Source: Vreelandella subterranea (GTDB lineage Bacteria; Pseudomonadota; Gammaproteobacteria; Pseudomonadales; Halomonadaceae). Taken from it: a DNA stretch of 64,000 bases. Made by a program: the position numbers and the translations under genes. Shown piece after piece: positions 32,420 to 41,750 of this stretch. Location of the stretch: assembly GCF_900111305.1 (NCBI RefSeq), contig NZ_FOGS01000014.1, forward strand, positions 1-64,000. Reading direction: 5' to 3'. Numbering within the stretch: the first letter of the stretch is position 1; the number at the start of each line of letters is the position of its first letter. Under the pieces are notes generated by a model. That model saw nothing but the letters and a program-made list of their open reading frames with translations, was not told where the DNA came from and made no database searches.

Positions 32420-34207
32420 ATGAACTATTACGCCGCGCCGGTACGCGATTTGCGCTTTGTACTTGAGGAACTGCTGGCGCATCGCTCGCTGAACCTGCCG
32501 GGCTTTGAAGAAGCCACCCCTGACCTGGTCGAGGCCGTGCTTGAAGAAGCAGCCAAGCTGGCCGGTGATGTCTGGGGGCCGCTGAACGATGTTGGCGATA
32601 AGCAGGGGGCGATGCGCCAAGCGGATGGCAGTGTAACGACGCCTGATGGCTTCGCGGCGGCTTACCAGGCATATGTGGAAGGGGGCTGGAACGGCATTGG
32701 CGTCTCTGAATCCCTGGGCGGACAAAATCTGCCGGAAGTGGTGGCCAGCGCCGTTCAGGAAATGCTTCACGGTGCCAATATGGCGTTGGGCCTGTGCCCC
32801 ATGCTGACGGCCGGTGCCATCGAGGCCTTGGCCCACCATGGTAACGACGACCAAAAAGCGGTCTATCTCCCCAAGCTGGTAGAAGGTACCTGGACTGGCA
32901 CCATGAACCTGACCGAGCCCCAGGCGGGCTCGGATCTTTCGAAAGTCCGAACCAAAGCCATTCCCGAAGGCGGTCATTACCGCATCAGCGGCCAGAAAAT
33001 CTACATTACCTGGGGCGAGCACGACGCCGCCGAGAACATTATTCACCTGGTGCTGGCCCGCAAACCCGACGCCCCGGAAGGCAACAAAGGCATTTCGCTG
33101 TTTCTGGTGCCCAAATTTCTGGTCAACGACGACGGTTCCCTGGGGGAGCGCAACGACGTCACCTGCGCCTCCATTGAGCACAAGCTGGGTATTCATGGTT
33201 CGCCCACCTGCACCCTGAGCTTTGGCGAAAACGGCGGTGCAGTTGGTTATCTGGTCGGCGAGGAGGGGCGTGGCCTCAACCATATGTTCACCATGATGAA
33301 CGAGGCGCGCCACAAGGTCGGCATTCAGGGCATTGGCGTGGCCGAGCGCGCCTGCCAGCATGCCTTTGCCTACGCCCTGGAGCGCACTCAGGGGCGTTCC
33401 ACTAAAGCCCGGGGGGGTAAGGACTGCACCATCAGCGACCACCTTGATGTGCGCCGTATGCTGCTCTCCATGCGTTCACGTACCGATGCGCTGCGCGCCC
33501 TGGCGCTGTACTGCGCCGCCGAACTGGACACCGCTCGCCATGCGGAAAACAGCGATGCCCGCCAAACCGCCCAGGCCCGCGCCGATATTTTGATTCCCGT
33601 CATCAAGAGCTTCTCCACGGATCAGGCCGTGGATATTGCCTCCATGGGCATTCAGGTACACGGCGGCATGGGCTATGTGGAAGAGACTGGCGCCGCCCAG
33701 CTGCTGCGCGATGCCCGCATTGCACCGATTTACGAAGGCACCAACGGTATCCAGGCGCTCGATCTGGCGGGGCGGAAGCTCCAGCGTGACAACGGCGAAG
33801 CGCTCACCGCGCTCTTGAAAGAGGTCGCCGCGACGGTGGAGCAGCTCAACGCCGACCCCGCCTTGGCAGCATTGGGCCGCGGCTTGGCCGCCGGGCTTGA
33901 CGATTTAAAGACCGCCCAGGCCATTGTGCTGGCAGAAGGTCAAGACCCCGATAGCGGCGCAGATGCCGTTCAGGCTTACGCGACTCCGTTTCTGAATCTG
34001 GCCGGGCATGTGTTGTGCGCGTGGCAGATGGGCCAGTCGGCGTTGAGTGCCAAAGCCGCCATTGATAATGGCAGCAATGATCCCTTCTATACTGCCAAGA
34101 TGCGCAGCGCTGAATTTGCCATCACCCAGTGGCTGCCGGTAGGCAGGGCCCAGCGGGCGGTGATCGAGGCTGGTGTACAGTGTTTAAGCGACTTTGAGGT
34201 TCACTGA
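32420..34207 (+). CDS. Acyl-CoA dehydrogenase (with C-terminal extension)
   Basis: A 595-residue FAD enzyme of the acyl-CoA dehydrogenase family with the extra C-terminal domain. Signatures seen: MNLTEPQAGSDLSKVRTKA, EARHKVGIQGIGVAERA, QVHGGMGYVEETGAAQL and RIAPIYEGTNGIQALDL, the last holding the catalytic Glu region. It catalyses the first step of beta-oxidation. It is followed by a terminator and then the 3-hydroxyacyl-CoA dehydrogenase and enoyl-CoA hydratase genes, so these three form a degradation set although separately terminated. Confidence 0.95.
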   Translation: MNYYAAPVRDLRFVLEELLAHRSLNLPGFEEATPDLVEAVLEEAAKLAGDVWGPLNDVGDKQGAMRQADGSVTTPDGFAAAYQAYVEGGWNGIGVSESLGGQNLPEVVASAVQEMLHGANMALGLCPMLTAGAIEALAHHGNDDQKAVYLPKLVEGTWTGTMNLTEPQAGSDLSKVRTKAIPEGGHYRISGQKIYITWGEHDAAENIIHLVLARKPDAPEGNKGISLFLVPKFLVNDDGSLGERNDVTCASIEHKLGIHGSPTCTLSFGENGGAVGYLVGEEGRGLNHMFTMMNEARHKVGIQGIGVAERACQHAFAYALERTQGRSTKARGGKDCTISDHLDVRRMLLSMRSRTDALRALALYCAAELDTARHAENSDARQTAQARADILIPVIKSFSTDQAVDIASMGIQVHGGMGYVEETGAAQLLRDARIAPIYEGTNGIQALDLAGRKLQRDNGEALTALLKEVAATVEQLNADPALAALGRGLAAGLDDLKTAQAIVLAEGQDPDSGADAVQAYATPFLNLAGHVLCAWQMGQSALSAKAAIDNGSNDPFYTAKMRSAEFAITQWLPVGRAQRAVIEAGVQCLSDFEVH

Positions 34208-34224
34208 CGCTAGCAGTTAGTTAG

Positions 34225-34258
34225 GCACCGCCGCCCTCAGAGGCGGCGGTGCTGTTTC
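34225..34258 (+). terminator. Terminator after the acyl-CoA dehydrogenase gene
   Basis: GCACCGCCGCC (34225-34235) and GGCGGCGGTGC (34242-34252) form a perfect 11-bp stem, followed by TGTTT. The rest of the gap to 34433 shows no convincing gene. Confidence 0.8.
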
Positions 34259-34433
34259 TACGCGATCAATACAGTTATTTAAAACGGGCGCTTTTGAACA
34301 GCAATTCGCTCAGCAGTTTCAGCGAACTGCCAAAAACCTTGAAGGGCAAGATTCAGAAAATCGTATTGCGCGAAGGTGCCAAACAGCATCAATAATCGCC
34401 AATGGCGTTAGTCATCGACAGGGGAGAGAGTGT

Positions 34434-35282
34434 ATGAGTAATCAGAATATCGGTGTCGTCGGCGCAGGCACCATGGGGCAGGGGATCGCCCAGGTGGCGG
34501 TTGCCAGTGGTTTTAATGTGCACCTTTACGATGTGGCCGAGGAGCCGCTCGGCCGTGCCAAGGCGAATATCAATAAAGGTTTGGGCAAGCTGGTCACGAA
34601 AGAAAAAATCAGCGAGGCGGATAAAGACGCCGCGCTGGCGCGCCTTGCTACCACGACTACACTGGACGCGCTAAGCAGCTGCGCGGTGATTATCGAAGCC
34701 GCTCCTGAACAGCCTGAACTAAAAGAGAAGCTGCTCCGTGACCTGAGTCAGCTGAGCAGCACCGCGATACTGGCCTCCAACACCTCGTCGCTATCGCTCA
34801 CCCGTCTGGCAGCGGTGTGCGAACGGCCCGAGCGCGTGGTGGGCATGCACTTCTTCAACCCGGTGCCGGTACTCAAGCTGGTGGAAGTGATTCGCGCCGA
34901 GCAGACCGCCGATGCCACCGTGGCCGAGATTGAAAAACTCGCCAAGGCCCTTGGCAAAACCGCCGTGCCGGTGGGTGACGCACCTGGTTTTGCGGTCAAT
35001 CGCTTACTCGTACCGATGATCAACGAAGCAGCCTTTATCGTCCAGGAAGGCACTGCAACGCCAGAAGCAGTGGACGACGCCATGAAGCTAGGGGCGGCTC
35101 ATCCCATGGGGCCGCTAGCGCTGGCGGACCTGATTGGCCTGGATGTTTGTCTGGCGATTATGGATGTGCTCCAGGAGGGCTTTGGCGACCCCAAATACCG
35201 TCCCTGTCCGCTGCTCAAGCGCATGGTCGCGGCGGGCTATCTAGGCCGTAAGAGCGGTCGCGGTTTTTATCATTACGATTAG
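34434..35282 (+). CDS. 3-hydroxybutyryl-CoA / 3-hydroxyacyl-CoA dehydrogenase
   Basis: A 282-residue NAD enzyme: [17 protein letters not shown] (residues about 9-25) is the NAD loop, then [29 protein letters not shown] with the catalytic His, and [14 protein letters not shown]. Length is typical for the single-domain Hbd/PaaH type. It oxidises 3-hydroxyacyl-CoA to 3-ketoacyl-CoA, consistent with the flanking acyl-CoA dehydrogenase and hydratase. Confidence 0.95.
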   Translation: MSNQNIGVVGAGTMGQGIAQVAVASGFNVHLYDVAEEPLGRAKANINKGLGKLVTKEKISEADKDAALARLATTTTLDALSSCAVIIEAAPEQPELKEKLLRDLSQLSSTAILASNTSSLSLTRLAAVCERPERVVGMHFFNPVPVLKLVEVIRAEQTADATVAEIEKLAKALGKTAVPVGDAPGFAVNRLLVPMINEAAFIVQEGTATPEAVDDAMKLGAAHPMGPLALADLIGLDVCLAIMDVLQEGFGDPKYRPCPLLKRMVAAGYLGRKSGRGFYHYD

Positions 35283-35399
35283 CTTGCACTGACTTGCAGA
35301 GCGCGGCATAAATAAGTGATTGCCACTCAACCAAGCGTTCGCTAGGGTTGATGGGTATTCATTTTAAAATTCCATAACAAATCAAATAAGGAGCCCATC

Positions 35400-36173
35400 A
35401 TGAGCGAAGCAGTGATCGAAAAGATTGATAACGATGGGATGGTGCGCCTCACCATCAATCGTCCCAAAGCGCTGAATGCGTTGAATAGCGATGTACTCCT
35501 AGCGTTGGAAACGCATTTGGTGGAGCTTGAAGCCCACCCGAATTTGCGCGGCGTACTGCTTACCGGTGCCGGGGAGAAAGCCTTCGTGGCCGGTGCCGAT
35601 ATCACCGAAATGCGTGATAAAACACCTGAGGAAGCGCGGGACTTTGCCAGTCAAGCGCTGCGTACCATTAAACGCCTGGAGACGTTACCCGTGCCGGTGG
35701 TCGCGCTGGTGAACGGGTTTTGCCTTGGCGGCGGCTGCGAACTGGCACTGGCCTGCGACTGGGCGGTAGCCAGCGACAACGCCGTGTTCGGCCAACCGGA
35801 AGTGCTGCTGGGGGTCATCCCCGGCTTTGGCGGTACCCAGCGGCTGCCACGCCGCGTTGGCCCCGCCATGGCGATTGACCTGGTCACCACTGGACGCAAG
35901 ATCGACGCCCAGGAGGCGCTGCGTATCGGCCTGGTGAACCGGGTCATGCCGCAAGCCGAGCTTGAGGGCTACGTTGAAGAGCTCACCAAACAGCTTAAAG
36001 GTAATGGCGCACAGGCGGTGCGCGGTGCCAAGCAGGCGGTCCACGACGGTTTGGATCAAGATCTGGACAGCGCGCTGGCGCTGGAAACCAGTCTGTTCGC
36101 CTTCTGCTTTGCCGGTAGTGAGCAGAAAGAGGGTATGTCCGCCTTTGTCGAGAAGCGCAAACCGAACTTTTAA
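35400..36173 (+). CDS. Enoyl-CoA hydratase
   Basis: A 257-residue crotonase-fold protein: INRPKALNALN, AFVAGADITEM (oxyanion hole), NGFCLGGGCELALACD with the first catalytic Glu region, and PEVLLGVIPGFGGTQRLPR with the second. It hydrates trans-2-enoyl-CoA. AAGGAG precedes the ATG. It lies 117 bp after the dehydrogenase gene, with its own terminator downstream. Confidence 0.95.
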   Translation: MSEAVIEKIDNDGMVRLTINRPKALNALNSDVLLALETHLVELEAHPNLRGVLLTGAGEKAFVAGADITEMRDKTPEEARDFASQALRTIKRLETLPVPVVALVNGFCLGGGCELALACDWAVASDNAVFGQPEVLLGVIPGFGGTQRLPRRVGPAMAIDLVTTGRKIDAQEALRIGLVNRVMPQAELEGYVEELTKQLKGNGAQAVRGAKQAVHDGLDQDLDSALALETSLFAFCFAGSEQKEGMSAFVEKRKPNF

Positions 36174-36203
36174 GCGTTTGCTCATTCAATATTTGCTGAT
36201 TTA

Positions 36204-36232
36204 GGGGGTGGCGCTTGCGTCACCCCCGTTTT
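36204..36232 (+). terminator. Terminator after the enoyl-CoA hydratase gene
   Basis: GGGGGTG (36204-36210) and CACCCCC (36221-36227) with an inner CGC/GCG pair, followed by GTTTT. Confidence 0.8.
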
Positions 36233-36304
36233 ATGCTCGGAGCAACATGGTGAAGCATTTCGTTCGATTAACGTCTGTGTTACCAGCACTGCAAGGAGCG
36301 CTGC

Positions 36305-36994
36305 ATGTTTGATTTGTATATCGCCAACAAGAATTACTCTTCCTGGTCGCTGCGTCCTTGGATGTTGATGAAAGCGTTGGAAATTCCGTTTAACGAACAT
36401 CTCATGCCGTTCGAGGGTGGCTTTGGTGCTAGTCATGAGGCGTTCAGGCGTTTTTCCCCTTCGGGGTTGGTTCCTTGCTTGGTGGATGGCGAGCTGGCCG
36501 TTTGGGATTCTCTGGCGATTGTCGAGTACCTGGCCGAGCAAAACACCAACGTATGGCCTGCAGATAAGGTAGCCCGTGCCTGGGCACGCTCAGCCGCTGC
36601 CGAAATGCACAGTGGCTTTGGCGCCTTACGCGACGAGTGCTCCATGAACTGCGGTGTGCGGGTTGAGTTAAACGGCTTGTCGGATAAGTTGAAGGCTGAT
36701 GTGTACCGTCTGGATGCCCTATGGCAGCAGGGACTTGAGCGATTCGGCGGGCCCTTCCTGGCAGGCAAGCACTTCAGCGCTGTCGATGCGTTTTATGCGC
36801 CCGTGGCGTTCCGTGCGCAGACGTTCAACCTACCGCTCAGTGCACCGTCTCAGGCTTATGTGGAGCGCCTGCTGGCGCTGCCTGCCATGCAGGCCTGGTA
36901 TCAAGCCGCCCTCGAAGAGCCGTGGCGCGAGCCGATGCACGAGGCCGAAACGCTAAAGAACGGCACCCTTAAAGCGGATCTCCGCCTGTCATGA
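36305..36994 (+). CDS. Glutathione S-transferase family protein
   Basis: A 229-residue GST: the N-terminal thioredoxin-like domain has NKNYSSWSLRPWMLMKAL (likely Ser active site) and SGLVPCLVDGELAVWDSLAI (cis-Pro and the glutathione gamma-glutamyl contact). The C-terminal helical domain has AGKHFSAVDAFYAPVAFR. It may conjugate or reduce electrophiles; the substrate is unknown. Confidence 0.93.
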   Translation: MFDLYIANKNYSSWSLRPWMLMKALEIPFNEHLMPFEGGFGASHEAFRRFSPSGLVPCLVDGELAVWDSLAIVEYLAEQNTNVWPADKVARAWARSAAAEMHSGFGALRDECSMNCGVRVELNGLSDKLKADVYRLDALWQQGLERFGGPFLAGKHFSAVDAFYAPVAFRAQTFNLPLSAPSQAYVERLLALPAMQAWYQAALEEPWREPMHEAETLKNGTLKADLRLS

Positions 36995-37049
36995 CCTGTC
37001 TATACCCTGTATCAGGTACACTGGCGTAAATTTTCGTTTGGAAACTGCA

Positions 37050-37589
37050 ATGGCCCTTAGTGCAACGCCCTACAAAGTGGATATCAATCTGACCGATCTG
37101 GATCGCGGGGTGTATGAGACGCTGCGTTTTACCGTGGCACGTCATCCGTCAGAGACCGAAGAGCGCATGACCGCGCGCTTGCTTGCCTTTGTGCTTTGGT
37201 ATGACGAAGCCCTTGCCTTCGGGCGTGGCCTTTCCGACGTCGATGAGCCCGCTTTGTGGGAAAAGAGCCTGGATGGCCGTGTGCTGCACTGGATTGAAGT
37301 CGGCCTGCCGGATGCTGAGCGCCTTACCTGGTGTTCCAGGCGGGCTGAGCGCGTATCGCTGCTTGCCTACGGTCGCGTAGATATGTGGGAGAGCAAGGTG
37401 CTGCCGAATGTGGCATCGTTGAAAAATGTGCATGTGGCGGGGCTGCCGCAGGAAGCACTCGCGACCATTGCCAAGGATCTGCCAAGGGCGATTAACTGGG
37501 CCGTGATGATCAGCGAAGGATCGATGTTCATTACCGATGAAAACGGCCAGCACGAGATTACCCCGCAATGGCTACTGCGCGACCGGTAA
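37050..37589 (+). CDS. YaeQ-family protein
   Basis: A 179-residue protein with the YaeQ pattern: YKVDINLTDLDRGVYETLRF, ERMTARLLAFVLWY, EPALWEKSLDGRVLHWIEVG and NWAVMISEGSMFITDENG. The fold is related to PD-(D/E)XK nucleases, but a cellular role is not established. I chose the ATG at 37050, four codons inside a longer frame. Confidence 0.93.
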   Translation: MALSATPYKVDINLTDLDRGVYETLRFTVARHPSETEERMTARLLAFVLWYDEALAFGRGLSDVDEPALWEKSLDGRVLHWIEVGLPDAERLTWCSRRAERVSLLAYGRVDMWESKVLPNVASLKNVHVAGLPQEALATIAKDLPRAINWAVMISEGSMFITDENGQHEITPQWLLRDR

Positions 37590-37716
37590 CCTTTTTCTGT
37601 CTTAGGCCAATCCCCAGGCTTGCTATCATTCTGTACAATTACATACAATCAACAATGTTTGTTGGTGATTGATACTTGATGACCTGCTCTCCCCTCCTCA
37701 ACTCAAGGAATGAGCG

Positions 37717-38706
37717 ATGAAAGGATATTTCTCTTTGCGCTGGTCACTTGCCAGCTTGTTGGCCTGTATCAGCCTGTTGCCGGGGTTGGCCATTGCCGCC
37801 GATGATGCATTATCAGTCAAGTTTGAAAACGACAGTCTGGCCAGCAGTGACGATGGACACTTCACCAGCGGTTTTCAGCTTGACTGGGCATATGAACCCG
37901 ACGCGGACAGCTGGCCCCAGCGCCTGGCCACTGCACTGCCCGATAGTCTGATCGGTAGGGCTGATAAAGCCGCCTATCGATTGGTGCATCAGATATATAC
38001 GCCAAATAACATCGCAAGAAGCGAACTGATTGAAGACGATCGCCCCTATGCGGGGCTTGTCTACGGCGGCATATCGCTTTACGAAGATGTGCCGATGGGC
38101 AGCTGGCAGCAGTCGACGGACCTGCATCTGGACGTTGGCCTGGTAGGGCCGTCCTCGCTTGCCGATAGCATCCAGCGTGAAGTACATCGCTTCACCGAGA
38201 GTGACCGCCCTAATGGCTGGGACAGCCAGCTAGGTGATGAGGCAATTTTGAATGCTGCCATGCGACGCCAGTGGTGGCACAGCACGCCGTTGGGTGGCAA
38301 GCAGTTTGCCCATGGCCCCAGCGTAAGCGGTGCCCTGGGTAACCTCTATACCTACGCCAGCGCGGGTTACAGCGTGCGCTGGGGCGATCAAGCCTCAGGC
38401 ACTCCCACGCTGACGCCTAGTCCGGGCAGCCGTCATCACCTAACCGGCAAGGAGGGCTGGCAGTGGTACCTGTTTGCCAGCGTAGACGGCTATTACATGG
38501 CCCAAAACCTGACCCTGGACGGCAATAGTTTCCGTAATAGCCATTCGGTCGACCGCAAGGAGTGGGTGGGCGATATCTCGGGTGGCCTGGCGCTGGCCTG
38601 GGAAGATTGGCAGCTGACCTACGCTGCCGTGGCGCGCTCGCGGGAATTTGATGGCCAGGAAGAGCAGGATAAATTCGGCGCGTTGACGCTCTCGAAACGT
38701 TTTTGA
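37717..38706 (+). CDS. lpxR: LpxR-family lipid A 3'-O-deacylase (outer membrane)
   Basis: A 329-residue outer-membrane barrel with signal peptide ending AIAA-DDA. The active-site motif KFENDSL, followed by TSGFQLDW and DDRPYAGLVYGG, matches LpxR (DUF2219), which removes the 3'-acyloxyacyl chain from lipid A. It ends in Phe, as barrels do. AAGGAA precedes the ATG. In pathogens LpxR dampens TLR4 signalling; in an environmental bacterium it more likely tunes outer-membrane packing (inference). Confidence 0.93.
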   Translation: MKGYFSLRWSLASLLACISLLPGLAIAADDALSVKFENDSLASSDDGHFTSGFQLDWAYEPDADSWPQRLATALPDSLIGRADKAAYRLVHQIYTPNNIARSELIEDDRPYAGLVYGGISLYEDVPMGSWQQSTDLHLDVGLVGPSSLADSIQREVHRFTESDRPNGWDSQLGDEAILNAAMRRQWWHSTPLGGKQFAHGPSVSGALGNLYTYASAGYSVRWGDQASGTPTLTPSPGSRHHLTGKEGWQWYLFASVDGYYMAQNLTLDGNSFRNSHSVDRKEWVGDISGGLALAWEDWQLTYAAVARSREFDGQEEQDKFGALTLSKRF

Positions 38707-38757
38707 TGGCAAAACGCGCTAGGCTTGTTGAGCGACGGATAGCCGAGGAGGGCGTTC

Positions 38758-39096
38758 ATGGTCAGGAAAGCGTATCCCCGCACGCCTGATGGCCGCTATT
38801 TCGTGGCTAAAGACCGACTTTGGCGCTGCACCGATCCACGCTTGAGTGAGGATGAAAAGCGCAAGCATATCAAAGCACTGATGAAAGCGCGCCGTGCGGT
38901 AAGAACCTCTCAGCAGCAAGAAGATGAAAACGCGCTGCGCAAGGCCCGCGACGCGGTGCAAGCTGCCAAGGAAGCGCTGGGGGAGCGCGGTCCTGTGTGG
39001 TGGGATGACGATGCACCTGATGAAAGCGGCTTAGCACCCCGCAATAGCTCTTATGCCAAGTGGTGGGAGCGTCACGACCCTTCATTGCAAGAATAG
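38758..39096 (+). CDS. Conserved hypothetical protein with basic, Trp-rich ends
   Basis: A 112-residue hydrophilic protein: RTPDGRYFVAKDRLWRCTDP, then a charged helical centre (EDEKRKHIKALMKARRAVR) and GPVWWDDDAPDES near the end. I recognise the pattern only as a conserved proteobacterial protein without known function. GAGGAGG lies upstream of the ATG and a terminator follows, supporting a real gene. Confidence 0.75.
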   Translation: MVRKAYPRTPDGRYFVAKDRLWRCTDPRLSEDEKRKHIKALMKARRAVRTSQQQEDENALRKARDAVQAAKEALGERGPVWWDDDAPDESGLAPRNSSYAKWWERHDPSLQE

Positions 39097-39111
39097 CTTT
39101 TTTGAGTTCCC

Positions 39112-39150
39112 AGCCAGTAGTCGTCTACCCAGACGCTGCTGGCTTTTTTG
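39112..39150 (+). terminator. Terminator before the TonB receptor gene
   Basis: AGCCAG (39112-39117) pairs with CTGGCT (39139-39144), with an inner CGTCT/AGACG stem, and is followed by a T run. Confidence 0.75.
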
Positions 39151-39173
39151 TTTTGCCCCTCACCTTAGCCGTA

Positions 39174-39202
39174 TTGACAGGTCATGTGCTGGTCGTTATG
39201 TT
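39174..39202 (+). promoter_or_regulatory. Sigma70-type promoter of the TonB receptor gene
   Basis: TTGACA (39174-39179), 17-nt spacer, TATGTT (39197-39202). It is followed by a Fur-like site and then the ATG at 39262. Confidence 0.6.
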
Positions 39203-39208
39203 TAATAA

Positions 39209-39236
39209 CAAATAAAAATCACTATCATTGTTATTA
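39209..39236. promoter_or_regulatory. Fur-box-like sequence
   Basis: The AT-rich stretch around AATCACTATCATTGTTATT matches about ten of fifteen positions of the core ATGATAATCATTATC, in the right place to repress an iron receptor. Confidence 0.5.
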
Positions 39237-39261
39237 ATATTAGCTCCAGGATCAATTTCTC

Positions 39262-41373
39262 ATGCATTACTCAGCATTTCACCTGCGCAAGCTATCCAGC
39301 GCAGTTGCGCTTGCGTCTGTTTTCGGTTCACCCACAATTGCCTTTGCTCAGCAAACCGACGCCACCAGTGACGTCGAGCTGGAGGCCATGCAGGTTGTGG
39401 GCACCGCCATGGACACGATGGGCTATATCGAAGCCGAAAGGCAGCCCGATGTGGGCAAGCTGGACGTGCCGCTAAACGAGCAGCCATTCTCCATGTCGGT
39501 GGTCGATGAGCAGTTTATGCAGGATACCGGCAGTAAAACGATTCAGGATGCGCTGTTGTACACCCCCGGCGTTTACGCCGGTAACTTCGGCTTCGATACG
39601 CGTATAGACGGTGCCTCGGTACGTGGTATTTCGGCGGGCCGATATCTGGATGGCCTGCGCCAGCTATACGGCTCTTACAATTCAGTGCGCACCAACCCCT
39701 ATGCGTTAGAAAGCCTGGAAGTGCTGAAAGGGCCGTCTTCCATGTTGTACGGCCAGGCAGATTTAGGTGGCATTATCAATGGCCTTTCCAAGCTGCCAGA
39801 GGAGGAGCGTAGCGGCGAGGTTTGGGCGCAATATGGTTCCCATAACCGCAAGCAACTGGCCGTGGATGTAACGGGGGCTGCTGACGAGGACGGTGAGCTA
39901 CTCTACCGTCTGGTAGCCCTGAAGCGCGATAGCGATACCCAGGTGGACCACGTCGAGGACGATGGCTATGTGGTATCGCCCTCGCTGACATGGCGGCCCA
40001 GTAATGACACCGAGATAACCCTCCTGGTTAACCGCCAAGAGAATAAAGGCCAGGTATCCGCGCAGTTCCTGCCCCAGGCGGGTACATTAGAACCGGGTTC
40101 CCAGGGCTTTATCGGTTCGGAGCGCTTTGTCGGCGAGCCGGGCTGGGATCGTTACGACCGCGAGAAAACCGAAACGACCGTGTTTTTCGACCATCAGATC
40201 AATCACGACTGGGCGTTTTCTGCCACGGCGCGCTACACCGACTCAAGCACCGAAACCCGCGAGCACTGGGTCACTATTCCCAGCCAGCCGGATGCCAACG
40301 GCGAGGTGCCACGGACGATCTTTACCGCCGATGCCGCCACGCAAATATTTAATGTTGACGCCCGTTTGGAAGGGGAGTTTGCACTGGGCAATACCCAACA
40401 TTCCCTGATTGCCGGTATCGACCGTCAGGATGCCCATTGGGAGCAGGATAATTACTACTACGGGTATGGGGAGGGTGGCACGATTGATGTCTACAACCCT
40501 GAATACGGTAATCTACAACTCGACTCGCTGAACCCTACAGACCGGCCCGATAATGAAATCGAGCAGGTGGGTATTTACCTCGCTGATCACATTGAAGTTG
40601 GCCCAGTGGTAGTTTCCGCTGGGTTGCGCCATGACTGGGCAGAAAATCGAGAGTTAGCCGTTAATGGGGCTGATACGGTCAGTGATGAAGAAGCGACGAC
40701 GGGTCGTTTGGGGCTAATGTATCGGTTTGATAACGGCATCTCGCCTTATATCAGCTATTCAGAAGCCTTCAGCATGAACTTAGGCACCGACGGCACCGCA
40801 AGTCAAAGTACACTAAAGCCCACTACCGGCGAGCAGGAAGAGGCAGGAATCAAGTATCTGTCGCCGGATAAATCGCTGGCGATTAGCGCGGCGTATTTTG
40901 ATATTACCCAGGAAAACCGGGTTAATGATGGATCTACGCCAGGCGGTGTTGAGCAAACTGGTGCGGTCATCGATGGCTGGGAATTGCAGTTCAACAAGCG
41001 TTGGCAGGACTTTGAAACCCAGCTGGGCTATACCCACATGAATGCCAATGATGCAAGCTCTGGCGAGCGGCTACCCTACGTTGCGGAAAAACAGGCCTCC
41101 TGGTGGAACAAGCTTTATCTGGGGAATAACTGGCGATTTGGTGCCGGGGTTCGCTACATCGGTGACAACGTAGGCTCGGGTGGTGCGCCCAAGGTGCCGT
41201 CCGAGACCCTGGTTGACGCCATGATCGGGTATACCGTCGGACAGTGGGATCTAAGCCTGGATGCCAAAAACCTGACTGACGAAGAGTTTATCTCCTGGTG
41301 CCGTTATGAAGGCGGCGACTGTGGCTATGGCGAGAGACGCAACGTGACAGCCAACGTACGTTACCAATTTTAA
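39262..41373 (+). CDS. TonB-dependent siderophore receptor
   Basis: A 703-residue outer-membrane receptor. A signal peptide ends near AFAQ. A TonB-box-like region follows (VELEAMQVVGTAM), then the plug domain (IQDALLYTPGVYAGNFGFDT, LESLEVLKGPSSMLYGQADL) and a 22-strand-type barrel ending NVTANVRYQF. The plug resembles FhuA/FpvA-type ferric siderophore receptors. Fur control is likely from the upstream site. The siderophore is unknown, and no siderophore biosynthesis genes are near. Confidence 0.94.
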   Translation: MHYSAFHLRKLSSAVALASVFGSPTIAFAQQTDATSDVELEAMQVVGTAMDTMGYIEAERQPDVGKLDVPLNEQPFSMSVVDEQFMQDTGSKTIQDALLYTPGVYAGNFGFDTRIDGASVRGISAGRYLDGLRQLYGSYNSVRTNPYALESLEVLKGPSSMLYGQADLGGIINGLSKLPEEERSGEVWAQYGSHNRKQLAVDVTGAADEDGELLYRLVALKRDSDTQVDHVEDDGYVVSPSLTWRPSNDTEITLLVNRQENKGQVSAQFLPQAGTLEPGSQGFIGSERFVGEPGWDRYDREKTETTVFFDHQINHDWAFSATARYTDSSTETREHWVTIPSQPDANGEVPRTIFTADAATQIFNVDARLEGEFALGNTQHSLIAGIDRQDAHWEQDNYYYGYGEGGTIDVYNPEYGNLQLDSLNPTDRPDNEIEQVGIYLADHIEVGPVVVSAGLRHDWAENRELAVNGADTVSDEEATTGRLGLMYRFDNGISPYISYSEAFSMNLGTDGTASQSTLKPTTGEQEEAGIKYLSPDKSLAISAAYFDITQENRVNDGSTPGGVEQTGAVIDGWELQFNKRWQDFETQLGYTHMNANDASSGERLPYVAEKQASWWNKLYLGNNWRFGAGVRYIGDNVGSGGAPKVPSETLVDAMIGYTVGQWDLSLDAKNLTDEEFISWCRYEGGDCGYGERRNVTANVRYQF

Positions 41374-41401
41374 TTCCTGACGTTCAGCGCATTGAAAGGA
41401 C

Positions 41402-41428
41402 AAAAGGGACGGCGTAGCCGTCCCTTTT
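41402..41428. terminator. Bidirectional terminator between the TonB receptor and DUF2798 genes
   Basis: AAAAGGGACGGC (41402-41413) and GCCGTCCCTTTT (41417-41428) with a 3-nt loop. The A/T ends give a T run on either strand. Confidence 0.85.
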
Positions 41429-41431
41429 GCG

Positions 41432-41665
41432 TTAGCCATGAGGCTTTTTAACCAGAATGACCACCAACCTGCGCACAATGGGTAACACCAGGTTAATGAC
41501 CGGCAGCGCGACGGCAAAGGCAAACAGCCACGCTTTGAGCCAGATCATCACAATCCCGCCAATAAAGCCGATGTTGTATAGCGTAATCACCAGCGACATC
41601 ACACATGACATGAACAGCGCCATCAAAAAGGTAAACAGCAACTGGCTATATTTTGGGTCAATCAT
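41432..41665 (-). CDS. DUF2798 membrane protein
   Basis: A 77-residue protein with two helices, starting MIDPKYSQLLFTFLMALFMS and containing GFIGGIVMIWLKAWLFAFAV. This matches the short DUF2798 family of unknown function. I chose the ATG at 41665 with GAAGGGG upstream. Confidence 0.85.
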   Translation of the reverse strand: MIDPKYSQLLFTFLMALFMSCVMSLVITLYNIGFIGGIVMIWLKAWLFAFAVALPVINLVLPIVRRLVVILVKKPHG

Positions 41666-41707
41666 CGTGCGCCCCTTCACACTGCGTATCCTGCAAGGAC
41701 TCAACTC

Positions 41708-41729
41708 AAAACGGCCCGCGTGGGCCGTT
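41708..41729 (-). terminator. Terminator after yghU
   Basis: AACGGCCC (41710-41717) and GGGCCGTT (41722-41729); on the minus strand it is followed by TTTT. Confidence 0.75.
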
Positions 41730-41750
41730 CGTGATTAAGTTGGAGTACTA

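Noticed and set aside
32402..33442. 346-codon minus-strand frame opposite the acyl-CoA dehydrogenase
   Set aside because: Antisense shadow of a strongly recognised gene; high-G+C codon bias leaves this frame open.
34259..34433. Possible short gene between the terminator and the 3-hydroxyacyl-CoA dehydrogenase
   Set aside because: A frame reading [11 protein letters not shown] looks protein-like, but it has no start with a ribosome site and no recognisable family.
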